Source: Candidatus Neomarinimicrobiota bacterium (GTDB taxonomy: Bacteria; Fidelibacterota; Marinisomatia; SCGC-AAA003-L08; TS1B11). From it: DNA of 64,000 nt. Of this stretch, positions 46,166 through 55,757 are shown piece by piece. The position numbers were made by a program, and so were the translations under genes. The notes below the pieces were generated by a model, which was given only the letters and a program-made list of their open reading frames with translations, had not been told where the DNA came from and made no database searches. Each line of letters opens with the position of its first letter. Position 1 is the first letter of the stretch. The stretch covers positions 1-64,000 of the forward strand of contig JADFSS010000004.1 of the NCBI GenBank assembly GCA_022560655.1. Reading direction: 5' to 3'.

Positions 46166-48562
46166 TTACGACTGGCGCCACTTGGCCTTGTGCCGACGTT
46201 GGAGAGCGTCGGCGACACGCTGTATCTGGACATCGACTTCAGCGTCTTTCAGGGTGCGGTCGCTGGACTGAAAATAAAGGCGAAAGGCCAGGCCCTTGTT
46301 CCCTTCCCCGACGCCTTCACCCGAATATACGTCGAAAACCCTCACGTCACGGAGAAATTTGCCCCCCTTTTTCCGGATGGTGTCCAGCAACTGGCCGGCG
46401 GCAACATCCGCAGGGAGCGCCACGGCAATGTCGCGTTCCACGACGGGATAGGGTGCCACCTGCTGATACCCGGAGCCACTTGGGATGACACATTTGGCCA
46501 CCTCCGTCAGGTCCAGTTCCACGGCGGCAACGTGGGTCTCCAGCTCCTCCGCGGGGCCGCCGGATTGTGAATTGATTTCACCCATGAGGCCGAGTCGCCT
46601 GCCCTGGGAGGCAATTTCAAGGGCTGCGGTCAGTCCCCGCGCCGATGCGGCCTTAAAAGCAATGCCCGGTACGCCCAATGCCACCAGCAACTGCTCGGTG
46701 ACCCCCTTCAGATGATAAAGATCGCGCTTCGCGGGCCGCTTCCAATGCACCTTTTCGGTACCGGCACCAACCGTGGCTACCAGTCCCAGCATGAATCTCT
46801 CCCGGGTCAGATTATAGGCCTTCGACTCCTGCTGGTGAACAGCACCAATCTCGAACAGCTGAATATCGTGCAGCTGACGGCGCTCATTGAATGCCACGGC
46901 CTGCACCAGTCCGGGCAGCAAAGAGGTGCGCAGAAAGGCCAGCTCGGCGCTGAGCGGATTCGCCAACTTCACGGGTCGGCCCTCAGAGAACCAGTTGGCG
47001 AAATCATGGCGCGTCAGAGTGTTGGACAAATGTTCGGAAAAGCCCCACGGAATGAGGGCCTCCCGCAGCTGGGAAAATAGTGCCTGCTCATCCTGGGCCA
47101 GTCCCTGGAACCGTACGGGGACCCCCTCGACGGCCGGAATATTGTCATAGCCCAGGAGGCGGGCGATCTCCTCGATCAGGTCCACCTGTTCCGTCAGTTC
47201 CGGGCGGCTTGGGGGCACCGTGCACCGCAGGGCCTCCTGCCCCTTGCCTTCAACCTGTAAGCCCAACCGGCGCAGGTAAGCGGCCATTTCCTCAACCGGC
47301 AGACGGGTTCCCAGCAGGCGGTTTGTAAAGGCTGCTGAAAGATCGATCACTTTGGGTTCGTGAGCCGTGGGATATACGTCTATCATGCCCCTGGCAACCG
47401 TGCCCCCGGCAACCTCGGCAATGAGGCTCGTCACGCGTTCCAGCGCAAATAGGAGCCCGTCAATGTCTGTGTCCCGCTCAAACCGCTTAGAGGCCTCCGT
47501 GGCCAGCTCCAGCGACTTGGCGCCCCGGCGGATGACGGTGGGGTTGAAGTAGGCGCTTTCTATGAGGATACTTGTGGTCGTGTCGGTGATCTCGGAGTCC
47601 CACCCGCCCATGATCCCTGCCAATGCCACCGGCACCTTGCCGTCCTTGATCAACAGGTGGTGACGGGAAAGCTTCCGCTTCTGTCCGTCCAGCGTGGTGA
47701 AGGTCTGGCCATGCTTGGCGAAGGCAACCTCGATGCGCTGCTCCGCCAGGCGGTCATAATCAAAGATGTGCAGGGGATGGCCCAACTCCATGAGCACGTA
47801 GTTGGACGCGTCCACCACGTTATTGATGGACCGCATGCCCAGCGGCTCGAGGCGCTGCACCAGCCAGCTCGGCGACGGACCGATTTGAAGGCCGGTAATA
47901 ACCCGCGCCGCATAACGGTGGCATCCGTCCGGGGCCGAGATGCTCACGGCGGCCAATTCCTCAATGGCGGTTGCGCCTTCCTCGATCTTGATGGACGGCA
48001 GCCTCACCGTGCGGTTGAATTTCGCGGCCAGATCGCGGGCTACCCCCAGGTGACTCAGGGCATCGCCCCGGTTGGGTGTCAGGTCCAAAACCAGCACAAC
48101 CTCCTGTGTGGCTCGTAAGTATTCCTTGAAGTCCTGCCCCGGTTTCGCTTGCGGCGACAGGATCATGATGCCGGTATGATCGCCGGACAGCCCCAACTCG
48201 TCCTCTGCACAGAGCATGCCCTCAGAGAGCTGGCCCTGCAGCTTGGCCCGCTTGACCTGCATCCCGCCCGGCAGGCGCGCTCCTACAGTGGCCACCGGGA
48301 CCAGCGCCTCTGCGGCCACGTTGGGCGCGCCGCATACGATGGACAGCTGACCGTCGCCCGCGTCCACCCGGCAGACCGTGAGGTGGTCCGAATCAGGGAT
48401 GGCGCTCACCTGGAGGATTCTGCCCACCACCACGCCCTCGAAGGGGTAGTCGCGCTGCTCGACGGTGGCCTCCAATCCCAGCGCCGTAAGGGTATCCGCC
48501 AGCTCCTCCGGCGCAAGTTCGAAATCCACGAACTCCTTCAGCCAACTAACGGACAGTCTCAC
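46166..48562 (-). CDS. pheT: Phenylalanyl-tRNA synthetase beta subunit
   Basis: 798 residues in the usual domain order: N-terminal core (RLSVSWLKEFVDFEL), EMAP-type tRNA-binding domain (VVGRILQVSAIPDSDHLTVC), B3/B4 editing region, B5 domain, the catalytic-like core, and the C-terminal ferredoxin-like anticodon-binding domain (VVERDIAVALPADV, FRLYFQSSDRTLKDAEVD). The GTG start at 48562 overlaps the pheS stop (GTGA), giving the family N-terminus exactly; upstream in-frame codons belong to pheS. Confidence 0.97.
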   Translation of the reverse strand: MRLSVSWLKEFVDFELAPEELADTLTALGLEATVEQRDYPFEGVVVGRILQVSAIPDSDHLTVCRVDAGDGQLSIVCGAPNVAAEALVPVATVGARLPGGMQVKRAKLQGQLSEGMLCAEDELGLSGDHTGIMILSPQAKPGQDFKEYLRATQEVVLVLDLTPNRGDALSHLGVARDLAAKFNRTVRLPSIKIEEGATAIEELAAVSISAPDGCHRYAARVITGLQIGPSPSWLVQRLEPLGMRSINNVVDASNYVLMELGHPLHIFDYDRLAEQRIEVAFAKHGQTFTTLDGQKRKLSRHHLLIKDGKVPVALAGIMGGWDSEITDTTTSILIESAYFNPTVIRRGAKSLELATEASKRFERDTDIDGLLFALERVTSLIAEVAGGTVARGMIDVYPTAHEPKVIDLSAAFTNRLLGTRLPVEEMAAYLRRLGLQVEGKGQEALRCTVPPSRPELTEQVDLIEEIARLLGYDNIPAVEGVPVRFQGLAQDEQALFSQLREALIPWGFSEHLSNTLTRHDFANWFSEGRPVKLANPLSAELAFLRTSLLPGLVQAVAFNERRQLHDIQLFEIGAVHQQESKAYNLTRERFMLGLVATVGAGTEKVHWKRPAKRDLYHLKGVTEQLLVALGVPGIAFKAASARGLTAALEIASQGRRLGLMGEINSQSGGPAEELETHVAAVELDLTEVAKCVIPSGSGYQQVAPYPVVERDIAVALPADVAAGQLLDTIRKKGGKFLRDVRVFDVYSGEGVGEGNKGLAFRLYFQSSDRTLKDAEVDVQIQRVADALQRRHKAKWRQS

Positions 48563-49584
48563 TGCTGGAACTGACGCAGAAAGCGCAGGTCGCCCTCGTA
48601 GAAGGTGCGGATGTCGCCGATGCCCCACTTGAGCATGGCGATGCGCTCAAGTCCCATTCCGAAGGCGTAGCCGGTCCATTCCAGGGGGTCCAGATCGACG
48701 GCCTTAAACACGTTGGGATGCACCATCCCGGCGCCGAGAATTTCCAGCCAGCCGGTCCCCTTCGTGATGCGAAAATCCGTAGCGGTCTCCAGCCCCCAGT
48801 AGATGTCCATTTCGGCGCTCGGTTCGGTGAAGGGAAAATAGCTCGGGCGGAAGCGGGTCATGGTGTCCGGCCCATAGAGCTGGCGGGCAAAGTGTTCCAG
48901 CGTCCCCTTGAGCTCCCCCATGGAGACGTTGCGATCCACCACCAGGCCCTCGATCTGGTGAAAGGTGCAGTAGCTCCGGGCGCTGATAGCCTCGTTGCGG
49001 TAGACCCTCCCGGGCATGATGATGCGCAGCGGTGGCGGCAGGGCCTCCATGGCGTGAATCTGGTTGTTGGAGGTATGGGTGCGCAGCATGATCCCCGGCT
49101 TGACGTAGAACGTGTCCTGCATATCCCGGGCCGGATGATCGGGCTGGAAATTCAAGGCCTCAAAATTATAGAATTCGGTCTCCACTTCGGGGCCGTAGAA
49201 CACCGAGAAGCCCAGGCGCGAGAAAATATGCTTAATGGTATCCTCGATCTGGGTGACCGGGTGGCGCGATCCCCAGGGCAGGGGGTCCCCGGGCAGGGAA
49301 AGGTCCAAGGCCTGACTCCGGGCTTCCTCGCCCCCGGTTTCGGCACTGTCAACCGCTTCGAGGGCGGCCGAGACGTAGGTCTTAAGCTCGTTGAGCAGGC
49401 GGCCCGCCTCCGGGCGCTCTTGCCGGGTTAGCGAGGGGAGCTGGTCAAACAGGGCTGCAATCCGGCCCTTGCGTCCCAGGAAGGTGTAGCGCAGCTGTTC
49501 CCGGTCATGGTCTCCGCGCTGAACGGCGTCGAGACGGAGGTCGAACTCCGCACGGACCTGTTCAATGTCCGCGAGCAGACCCAT
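48559..49584 (-). CDS. pheS: Phenylalanyl-tRNA synthetase alpha subunit
   Basis: Class II catalytic subunit, 341 residues. N-terminal coiled coil, then motif 2 region (YRNEAISARSYCTFHQIEGL) and motif 3 (GYAFGMGLERIAMLKWGIGD), plus FEALNFQPDHPARDMQDTFY. Followed by pheT with a 4-base overlap and preceded by rplT. Confidence 0.97.
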   Translation of the reverse strand: MGLLADIEQVRAEFDLRLDAVQRGDHDREQLRYTFLGRKGRIAALFDQLPSLTRQERPEAGRLLNELKTYVSAALEAVDSAETGGEEARSQALDLSLPGDPLPWGSRHPVTQIEDTIKHIFSRLGFSVFYGPEVETEFYNFEALNFQPDHPARDMQDTFYVKPGIMLRTHTSNNQIHAMEALPPPLRIIMPGRVYRNEAISARSYCTFHQIEGLVVDRNVSMGELKGTLEHFARQLYGPDTMTRFRPSYFPFTEPSAEMDIYWGLETATDFRITKGTGWLEILGAGMVHPNVFKAVDLDPLEWTGYAFGMGLERIAMLKWGIGDIRTFYEGDLRFLRQFQQ

Positions 49585-49590
49585 GGGGAC

Positions 49591-49935
49591 CTAGGAGACG
49601 GACTTTACCAGGGCTGCGAAGCTCTCGGGGTCGCGCACGGCCATGTCGGCCAGGGTCTTGCGGTTCAACTCCAGGTTCTTGCTGCGCAGAGCAAACATAA
49701 ACTGTGAATAACTCATATTGTGCTGCCGGACGGCTGCATTGATCCGCGCGATCCACAGGCGTCTGAACTGGCGCTTGCGCTGGCGCCGGTCGCGGTAGGC
49801 ATAGCTCAGGGCCTTGATGATGGCATCTTTGGCGGTACGGTAATTGCGCGAACGGGCGCCGTAGTAGCCTTTCGCCAGCTTGACTACTTTGCGGTGCCGA
49901 CGGTGCCGGGGTACGCTGCTGTTGGATCTGGGCAT
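49591..49935 (-). CDS. rplT: 50S ribosomal protein L20
   Basis: 114 residues, strongly basic: [19 protein letters not shown], then [20 protein letters not shown]. In other bacteria L20 also represses its own operon by binding an mRNA site near rpmI; I cannot identify such a site here. Six bases separate it from pheS. Confidence 0.97.
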   Translation of the reverse strand: MPRSNSSVPRHRRHRKVVKLAKGYYGARSRNYRTAKDAIIKALSYAYRDRRQRKRQFRRLWIARINAAVRQHNMSYSQFMFALRSKNLELNRKTLADMAVRDPESFAALVKSVS

Positions 49936-49947
49936 GCTCTCGGGCTC

Positions 49948-50142
49948 CTACGCGACGATCATTTTCTTCACGCGCTTGACTTCTACCGAGGTCAAGATTG
50001 TGCCCTTGCGGAGACGCCGCTTCCGCTTCGGAGATTTCTTGGTCAACATGTGGCTCTTGTTGGCCTTGTTACGCTTGATTTTGCCCGAACTGGTGAGCTT
50101 AAACCGTTTGGCTGCACCCCGGCGGGTTTTCATCTTGGGCAT
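49948..50142 (-). CDS. rpmI: 50S ribosomal protein L35
   Basis: 64 residues: [40 protein letters not shown], ending VKRVKKMIV. The start is the ATG at 50142; a longer frame above it overlaps infC and lacks L35 character. Confidence 0.96.
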   Translation of the reverse strand: MPKMKTRRGAAKRFKLTSSGKIKRNKANKSHMLTKKSPKRKRRLRKGTILTSVEVKRVKKMIVA

Positions 50143-50158
50143 TTTGCAGGCTCCTCTG

Positions 50159-50677
50159 TCATGTTTTGGGGACCAGATAAACAATCATGTTGCGTCCTTC
50201 TACCATGGGCGATTTGTCTATTTCGGCATAATCTGCCAGCATTTCCACCACCCGGTCCAGCAGGGTGGTGCCCAGATCCAGGCGGCTGAGTTCCCGGCCG
50301 CGAAACCGCACCGTTACCTTAAGGCGGCTCCCATCCTGCAAGAATTTGATGGCATGGTTGATTTTAGTCTCCAGATCGTGATCGCCAATCCCCGGTCGCA
50401 TGCGCATTTCCTTGTTGGCGATAACATGCTGCTTTTTCTTGCTCTCCCGCTTGCGTTTCTGCTGATTGTACCGGTATTTGCCAAAGTCCAAAATCTTGCA
50501 CACGGGCGGCTCCGCCTGAGGGGCCACCTCCACCAGGTCCAGACCCAGTGCATCGGCCTGCGCCAGGGCCTCATCAAGGGAGACCAATCCCAATTGTTCG
50601 CCGTCATGGCCTACCAGGCGCACCTCCAGCGCCGTAATCTCATTATTTACCCGGGGACCTGGATTAGCCTTGGCTAT
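50159..50677 (-). CDS. infC: Translation initiation factor IF-3, apparent ATA start
   Basis: 172 residues. N-terminal domain ([20 protein letters not shown]), linker, and C-terminal domain ([42 protein letters not shown]). No ATG, GTG or TTG lies in frame before the conserved RVNNEI block; ATA at 50675-50677 is preceded by AGGAG with 8 bases between and gives a normal IF-3 N-terminus. infC in E. coli starts with AUU, which IF-3 itself discriminates against, giving autoregulation; ATA would serve the same purpose. It overlaps the end of thrS by 14 bases. Confidence 0.93.
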   Translation of the reverse strand: MAKANPGPRVNNEITALEVRLVGHDGEQLGLVSLDEALAQADALGLDLVEVAPQAEPPVCKILDFGKYRYNQQKRKRESKKKQHVIANKEMRMRPGIGDHDLETKINHAIKFLQDGSRLKVTVRFRGRELSRLDLGTTLLDRVVEMLADYAEIDKSPMVEGRNMIVYLVPKT

Positions 50678-52613
50678 GGGCAGGACTCCTCTCTCTGTTC
50701 CTGACTTCGCTCTTCAATCGCGCCACCGCATCATCCAGTGCCAGGCTTCCCTGGTCGCCCAGGTGCCGCCGACGCACGGAAACCGTTGTCTCGCCGGCTT
50801 CGCGTTCTCCGATAATCAGCATGACGGGAATCTTTTGCAGTTCGGCCTGCCTGATTTTCGCACCTATTTTTTCACCGCGGTTATCCAGCTTGCCCCGCAA
50901 GCCGGCCCTTTCCAGCGCCGCCACAACTGCCTCACCGTAATCTGTCGATTTTTCCGACACGGGCAACACGATTGCCTGCACGGGCGCGAGCCATAGGGGC
51001 AGATCACCCGCCGTATGTTCCAGATAGACGCCGATGAAGCGCTCTATGGAGCCCAGAATCGCCCGATGAATCACCACCGGTCTCTGCTCCTGGGATGCGG
51101 CGTCAATGTACTTCAGCCTGAATCGCTCTGGAAGTGAAAAATCCAGCTGGATCGTAGTCAGTTGCCACTTGCGCTTCAAGGCATCGCGGAAGTCAAAATC
51201 AATCTTGGGCGCGTAGAATGATCCCTCGCCCGGCGCCACCTGGTAGCTGTACCCCATTTCCTCCAGGCTCTGTTCCAGCAGCTCCTCGGCGCGGTCCCAC
51301 TGCTCGGTAGGACCGGAAAAATCCTCAGGCCGCGTTGAGAGCATGATCTCCACGTCTTCAAATCCGAATACGTCGTACACCTCCTGAATCATGGTAAACA
51401 GGCTGCGGATTTCCGAGCCAATCTGGTCCTCGGTGCAAAAGATATGGGCGTCGTCAATGACAAAGCTGCGCACCCGTGTCAGGCCCGAGACCACACCCGC
51501 TTTCTCGTCGCGGTGCAGGCGTCCAAAGTCGGCCAGGCGCATTGGCAAATCCCGGTAGGAGCGCAACTGGGAGGCATAGATCAGTGCGTGGCCGGGACAG
51601 TTCATCGGTTTGACCCCCATCCACGAGTCCTCGTCCTCTCCTTGGGGGATCAGGAACAGGTTCTCGCGGTAGTGGTCCCAATGTCCGCTGGTGCGCCACA
51701 GGTCCACGTTGTAGATCTCCGGTGTGATGACTTCATCATAACCGTATCTCCGGTAGAGCGTCCGCAGGTAGGTCAGCAGTTCCTGGTAAATGATGGCCCC
51801 CTTGGGGTGAAAGAAGGGGCTGGCCGGGGCGGACGGGTGAAATGAAAACAGGTCCAGCTCTTTGCCCAACTTGCGATGGTCCCGGCGTTTGGCCTCCTCC
51901 TGACGATGCAGGTAGTCCGCCAGCCCCGCCTTGTCCGGCCAGGCAGTGCCGTAAATACGCTGCAACATCTGGTTGCGCTCGTCACCCCGCCAATAGGCGC
52001 CGGATGTGCTGAGCAGTTTGAAATGCTTCAGCATACCCGTGGACGGGACGTGCGGTCCCCGGCAGAGGTCGATGAAACTGTCCTGCTCATAGGCCGAGAT
52101 TGTATCGTCTCCCTCGATCTGCCCGATAATCTCCAGCTTGTAATCCTCGTTCCGTTCGCCGAAGAGCTTGAGCGCCTCAGCCCGGCTCAGCAGCTTCCGC
52201 CGAACGGGATAATCGCGCTCCACAATGCGGCGCATCTCCCCCTCAATCTGCTCCAGCAGCTCCTCGGTAAGGGTACTCGCCAGCTCCACATCATAGTAGA
52301 AACGTTCTTCCACCACGGGTCCAATGGCCAGCTTGGCGCCGGGATAGAAATTCTTGATGGCATGGGCCATCAAGTGCGCCGTGCTGTGCAGCAGAATCTC
52401 ATGCCCTCGGTCATCCTGTTTGGTGATGATGCTGAGGGTGGCGTCGCCATCAAGGGGGGTGTTTAGATCCACCAGCACATTGTTGACCAGGGCGGCAACG
52501 GCGTCCCGCCCCAGTCGCTTACCAATAGAGTTGGCGATTTCGCCGGGGGTGGTGCCCGGTTTCACCGATCGGATGGAGGCATCGGGTAGGGTAATCTGGA
52601 GGTCTGACTTCAA
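50664..52613 (-). CDS. thrS: Threonyl-tRNA synthetase
   Basis: Class II synthetase, 649 residues: TGS domain (1-62), editing domain with HSTAHLMAHAI, catalytic core with zinc ligands Cys in MNCPGHALIY near 337 and His in HRDEKAG-like and VIHRAILGSIERF blocks, then the anticodon-binding domain (LPVSEKSTDYGEAV). TTG start. It opens the thrS-infC-rpmI-rplT-pheST series. I see no T-box or other leader structure in the short gap after tRNA-Val. Confidence 0.96.
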   Translation of the reverse strand: MKSDLQITLPDASIRSVKPGTTPGEIANSIGKRLGRDAVAALVNNVLVDLNTPLDGDATLSIITKQDDRGHEILLHSTAHLMAHAIKNFYPGAKLAIGPVVEERFYYDVELASTLTEELLEQIEGEMRRIVERDYPVRRKLLSRAEALKLFGERNEDYKLEIIGQIEGDDTISAYEQDSFIDLCRGPHVPSTGMLKHFKLLSTSGAYWRGDERNQMLQRIYGTAWPDKAGLADYLHRQEEAKRRDHRKLGKELDLFSFHPSAPASPFFHPKGAIIYQELLTYLRTLYRRYGYDEVITPEIYNVDLWRTSGHWDHYRENLFLIPQGEDEDSWMGVKPMNCPGHALIYASQLRSYRDLPMRLADFGRLHRDEKAGVVSGLTRVRSFVIDDAHIFCTEDQIGSEIRSLFTMIQEVYDVFGFEDVEIMLSTRPEDFSGPTEQWDRAEELLEQSLEEMGYSYQVAPGEGSFYAPKIDFDFRDALKRKWQLTTIQLDFSLPERFRLKYIDAASQEQRPVVIHRAILGSIERFIGVYLEHTAGDLPLWLAPVQAIVLPVSEKSTDYGEAVVAALERAGLRGKLDNRGEKIGAKIRQAELQKIPVMLIIGEREAGETTVSVRRRHLGDQGSLALDDAVARLKSEVRNRERSPAHSQG

Positions 52614-52658
52614 GGTTGCTGGTGGCCAGGTTTGGGGTCATGTTTCGGCATGCAGCTG

Positions 52659-52732
<74 letters not shown>

Positions 52733-52802
52733 CGTTTTCCCGACGGGGGAGAAGTTACATGGGCAGATTGAAGTATGTCAAACGAATAGGTCGGACGGGG
52801 GA

Positions 52803-54458
52803 TCAGTTGCGGGCGGCGTGGTCGCTGGGCGCCAGAATCTGCTGGTAGGCTAAAGGAGTCTGGATCAGTTCTACGGCGCGCAGGTAGGCGGCATCATCCT
52901 GCAACGAGGACTCGATCCGTGCTTCCACTCCCGCAATCAGGGCGGCAAACCCAAGGCGCAACCGCCGTCGAATCTGCTCGTACTCATCGTCGAAAGCGGT
53001 CGCCGCACGCGCTTCGTAGTAGGACTGCAGGGCAGCGAGGTCCACCTGGCCGTCGAAGGACTCGAGCGCTGCCAGGCTGGCCTCGAAGGACGCCAATTCC
53101 TGCTGGCCGGGGAAACTTGCCGTCACGTCTTTGCCCTGAACATAGGCCCGGAAATCTTCCATGACCTGGTCGCTGATGGCAACGGGCAGCGTCAGATTGT
53201 AGCGCCGCTGGTTTTCGGTGACGAAACTGAAGAACAGGCTGCGGGACCACAAACGGGTTGTCAACGGTGCCAGCTCCGGCCGCCGCACCTCTATGTCAGG
53301 ATTGATGCCCCCGCCTCCGGAAACCACCCGGCCGCTACGGGTCACAAAAACGGAGTCACGCATATCCAGCCCGTCCGTGAGGACGCCGTTGTTCAGGTAG
53401 TCCTCCTTCTGGATCAGCCGACCCGACGGGATGTAGTACTTGGCCGTGGTCAGTTTCAGCGACGTGTTCTTGCCCACCGGGAAAATACTTTGCACCAGAC
53501 CCTTGCCGAACGTCCGCTCACCCACGATGACCCCCCGGTCCAGGTCCTGGATGGCGCCGGCCACAATTTCGCTGGCCGAAGCCGAGCCGTGATTCACCAG
53601 AATCACCAGCAGGGTTGCCGGGTCGAGGGCCGGCTTCCGCTCGGATAGATATTTGCGGTTGGCCTTGCGCGTGCGGCCCCTGGTTTCCACGATCGCCAAA
53701 CCGGGCTCAACCATGGCATCTACCATGGCAACGGCGTCCTGCAGCAAACCCCCTGGATTTCCCCGCAGGTCAAGTACCAGTCCATCGAGGCCCTGCGCAC
53801 TCAGTTCCACCACCGCTGAGCGGAATTCTTTGGCGGCGTTCCGTGAGAAGCGGTTCAGGCGAATGTAGCCAATGCCGTCGTGGGCACCATAGAAAGGCAG
53901 ATCGTTGACCTTGATCTCCTCGCGGACCAGGACAACCTCAAGGGGCTCGGCTGCGCCCATGCGAATAAAGGTAAGGGTTACCTCCGTGCCGGGTTTGCCC
54001 CGGATTTTTCCCGCCGCCTCGTCTACGCGAACCTTGTCCGAACTCTCGCCATCAATCTTGATAATCTTGTCACCGGGCCGCACCCCGGCACGGTGGGCGG
54101 GGGTTCCCTCCATGGGGGCGATGACGGTAAGCGTGTCGCCGCGCACACCCAACCGGATGCCCACACCGCCATATTTCCCGCGGGTGAGCATGTTCACCGA
54201 GGCTTGGTCTTGTGCACGGATGAAGACGGTGTAGGGATCCAGGTCGTCGAGCATGCCCCGTATGGCTGCCGAGATCAGCTCCTCACTGTTGATATCATCC
54301 ACATATTCCGACAGCAGATGTTTGACCACGTTGTTGTAGGCGCGCAGGTTGGACGAAATGGATCTGAACAGGTCTGTTGCTGCCGCGGCGCCAAAACTGG
54401 CCAGCATCAATCCTAGCGCCAATAGCCACAGGCGGTATTGTTTCGAGCGTTCAGTCAT
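52803..54458 (-). CDS. ctpA: C-terminal processing protease (S41), CtpA-like
   Basis: 551 residues. An N-terminal signal/anchor segment (YRLWLLALGLMLASFGAAAA), a PDZ domain (GIRLGVRGDTLTVIAPMEGT, HRAGVRPGDKIIKIDG), then the peptidase core with nucleophile Ser in NHGSASASEIVAGAIQD and general-base Lys in ERTFGKGLVQ. Works in the periplasm on C-termini of exported proteins. The C-terminal 130 residues are an additional helical region. The ATG 54458 is chosen because it begins the signal segment; it overlaps tmk by 8 bases. Confidence 0.94.
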   Translation of the reverse strand: MTERSKQYRLWLLALGLMLASFGAAAATDLFRSISSNLRAYNNVVKHLLSEYVDDINSEELISAAIRGMLDDLDPYTVFIRAQDQASVNMLTRGKYGGVGIRLGVRGDTLTVIAPMEGTPAHRAGVRPGDKIIKIDGESSDKVRVDEAAGKIRGKPGTEVTLTFIRMGAAEPLEVVLVREEIKVNDLPFYGAHDGIGYIRLNRFSRNAAKEFRSAVVELSAQGLDGLVLDLRGNPGGLLQDAVAMVDAMVEPGLAIVETRGRTRKANRKYLSERKPALDPATLLVILVNHGSASASEIVAGAIQDLDRGVIVGERTFGKGLVQSIFPVGKNTSLKLTTAKYYIPSGRLIQKEDYLNNGVLTDGLDMRDSVFVTRSGRVVSGGGGINPDIEVRRPELAPLTTRLWSRSLFFSFVTENQRRYNLTLPVAISDQVMEDFRAYVQGKDVTASFPGQQELASFEASLAALESFDGQVDLAALQSYYEARAATAFDDEYEQIRRRLRLGFAALIAGVEARIESSLQDDAAYLRAVELIQTPLAYQQILAPSDHAARN

Positions 54459-55110
54459 CCTTATCGAGCTGCTGCTTGACATGTGCGGCAATCTCCTTGG
54501 CGATCGATTCCTTCGACTGGTCTCCCTCGACCACCAGCCACTCAGCTGGAGCCGCCTCCGCCAGCGCCAGGTAGCCCCGCCTGATGCGTTCCTGGAAGGC
54601 CCTTCCGGCACTCTCCATGCGGTCGGCAAAGCTGCCCAACAGCCGGGCTGCTGCCCGCTCGACGGGCAAATCCAGCAGCACCTTGAGGTCTGGCCTCAGG
54701 CCCTTCGTGGCGAAGGCTTGAATGGTAATGATCTCATCCAGAGGAAGTTCCCTCCCGTATCCCTGATAAGCAACAGTGCTGTCGGCGTAACGATCACAAA
54801 GCACATCCTCCCCCCGCTCCAGGGCTGGTATGAGTACCTCCTCCACCAACTGTGCTCGGGCTGTTGAGAACAGGAGCGCCTCGGCTCGCACGCTAAGGTC
54901 TCGGTCCCGGTGGTCCAGCAACAGGGTGCGGATCTCCTCGGACAGCCCCGCGCCCCCCGGCTCCCGCACGACGGTTACGGTTCGGCCCAGGGACTCCAGC
55001 TGCTGCTGAAGCAACCCGATCTGGGTCGTCTTGCCCGAGCCGTCGATGCCCTCAAAGGCTATGAAGCGTCCCCTTATGACAGCCCCTCCTTGGCCACGAC
55101 CAGCACACAT
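54451..55110 (-). CDS. tmk: Thymidylate kinase
   Basis: Phosphorylates dTMP to dTDP. P-loop FEGIDGSGKTTQ, the DR-x motif in DVLCDRYADSTVAYQGYGRE, and the LID region RMESAGRAFQERIRRGYL are present. The canonical ATG at 55110 overlaps rsmI by 37 bases, has a Shine-Dalgarno almost touching it and adds 11 residues not seen in the family. ATA at 55077, overlapping the rsmI stop as ATAA and with AAGGAGG seven bases upstream, would give the textbook start RGRFIAFEG. The start is therefore open. Confidence 0.93.
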   Translation of the reverse strand: MCAGRGQGGAVIRGRFIAFEGIDGSGKTTQIGLLQQQLESLGRTVTVVREPGGAGLSEEIRTLLLDHRDRDLSVRAEALLFSTARAQLVEEVLIPALERGEDVLCDRYADSTVAYQGYGRELPLDEIITIQAFATKGLRPDLKVLLDLPVERAAARLLGSFADRMESAGRAFQERIRRGYLALAEAAPAEWLVVEGDQSKESIAKEIAAHVKQQLDKDD

Positions 55111-55757
55111 TCTCCTTTTACGGCTTTTTGCTCGACACCCGCAAGAACCTCGCTAACCGTGCCCCTGACAACCGATTCAAATTTTTTGGTGAGCTCCCGA
55201 CAGAAGGCCACCCGGCGGTCGCCGAAGTGAGTCAACACGTCCTGGAGCGTGGCGCTGAGACGCAGGGGTGACTCGTAAATGATGACCGTGCCCTTAAATG
55301 TGGCCAACTCCTGCAGCCGGGCGGTGCGCCCCTTCTTGCGGGGCAGGAAACCTTCAAACAGGAAGCGGTCGGTGGGCAGTCCGCTGGCCACCAGGGCCGC
55401 CAGCAGCGCGCTGGGACCCGGTATGGGCACCACCGCGATGCCCCGTTCGCCAGCCGACGTGATCACCCGGTACCCCGGGTCGGAAATGGCCGGCGTGCCG
55501 GCATTGCTGACCAGGGCTACGTCCGCCCCCCCTTCCAGCAACGCCACCAGCTGGCTGGCTCTGCGGGTCTCGTTATGCTCGTGGTAGCTCATCATCCGGT
55601 GAGCAGTGATGCCGTGGCGCCTCAGGAGCATGCCCGTATGGCGCGTGTCCTCGGCGGCGATGACGTCCACCTGCTGCAGTACTTCCAGCGCCCGCAAGGT
55701 GATGTCGGCGAGGTTACCCACCGGCGTGGAGACCACGTACAGGGTGCCGGGCTCCAC
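55074..55757 (-). CDS. rsmI: 16S rRNA 2'-O-ribose C1402 methyltransferase RsmI
   Basis: 227 residues, SAM-dependent methylase of the tetrapyrrole-methylase fold. Diagnostic stretches: LYVVSTPVGNLADITLRALE, VIAAEDTRHTG, VSNAGTPAISDPGYR and PIPGPSALLAALVASGLP. GTG start directly abuts the stop of lat (TAG then GTG), so translation is likely coupled. It is shorter than the E. coli protein at the C-terminus. Confidence 0.95.
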   Translation of the reverse strand: MEPGTLYVVSTPVGNLADITLRALEVLQQVDVIAAEDTRHTGMLLRRHGITAHRMMSYHEHNETRRASQLVALLEGGADVALVSNAGTPAISDPGYRVITSAGERGIAVVPIPGPSALLAALVASGLPTDRFLFEGFLPRKKGRTARLQELATFKGTVIIYESPLRLSATLQDVLTHFGDRRVAFCRELTKKFESVVRGTVSEVLAGVEQKAVKGECVLVVAKEGLS

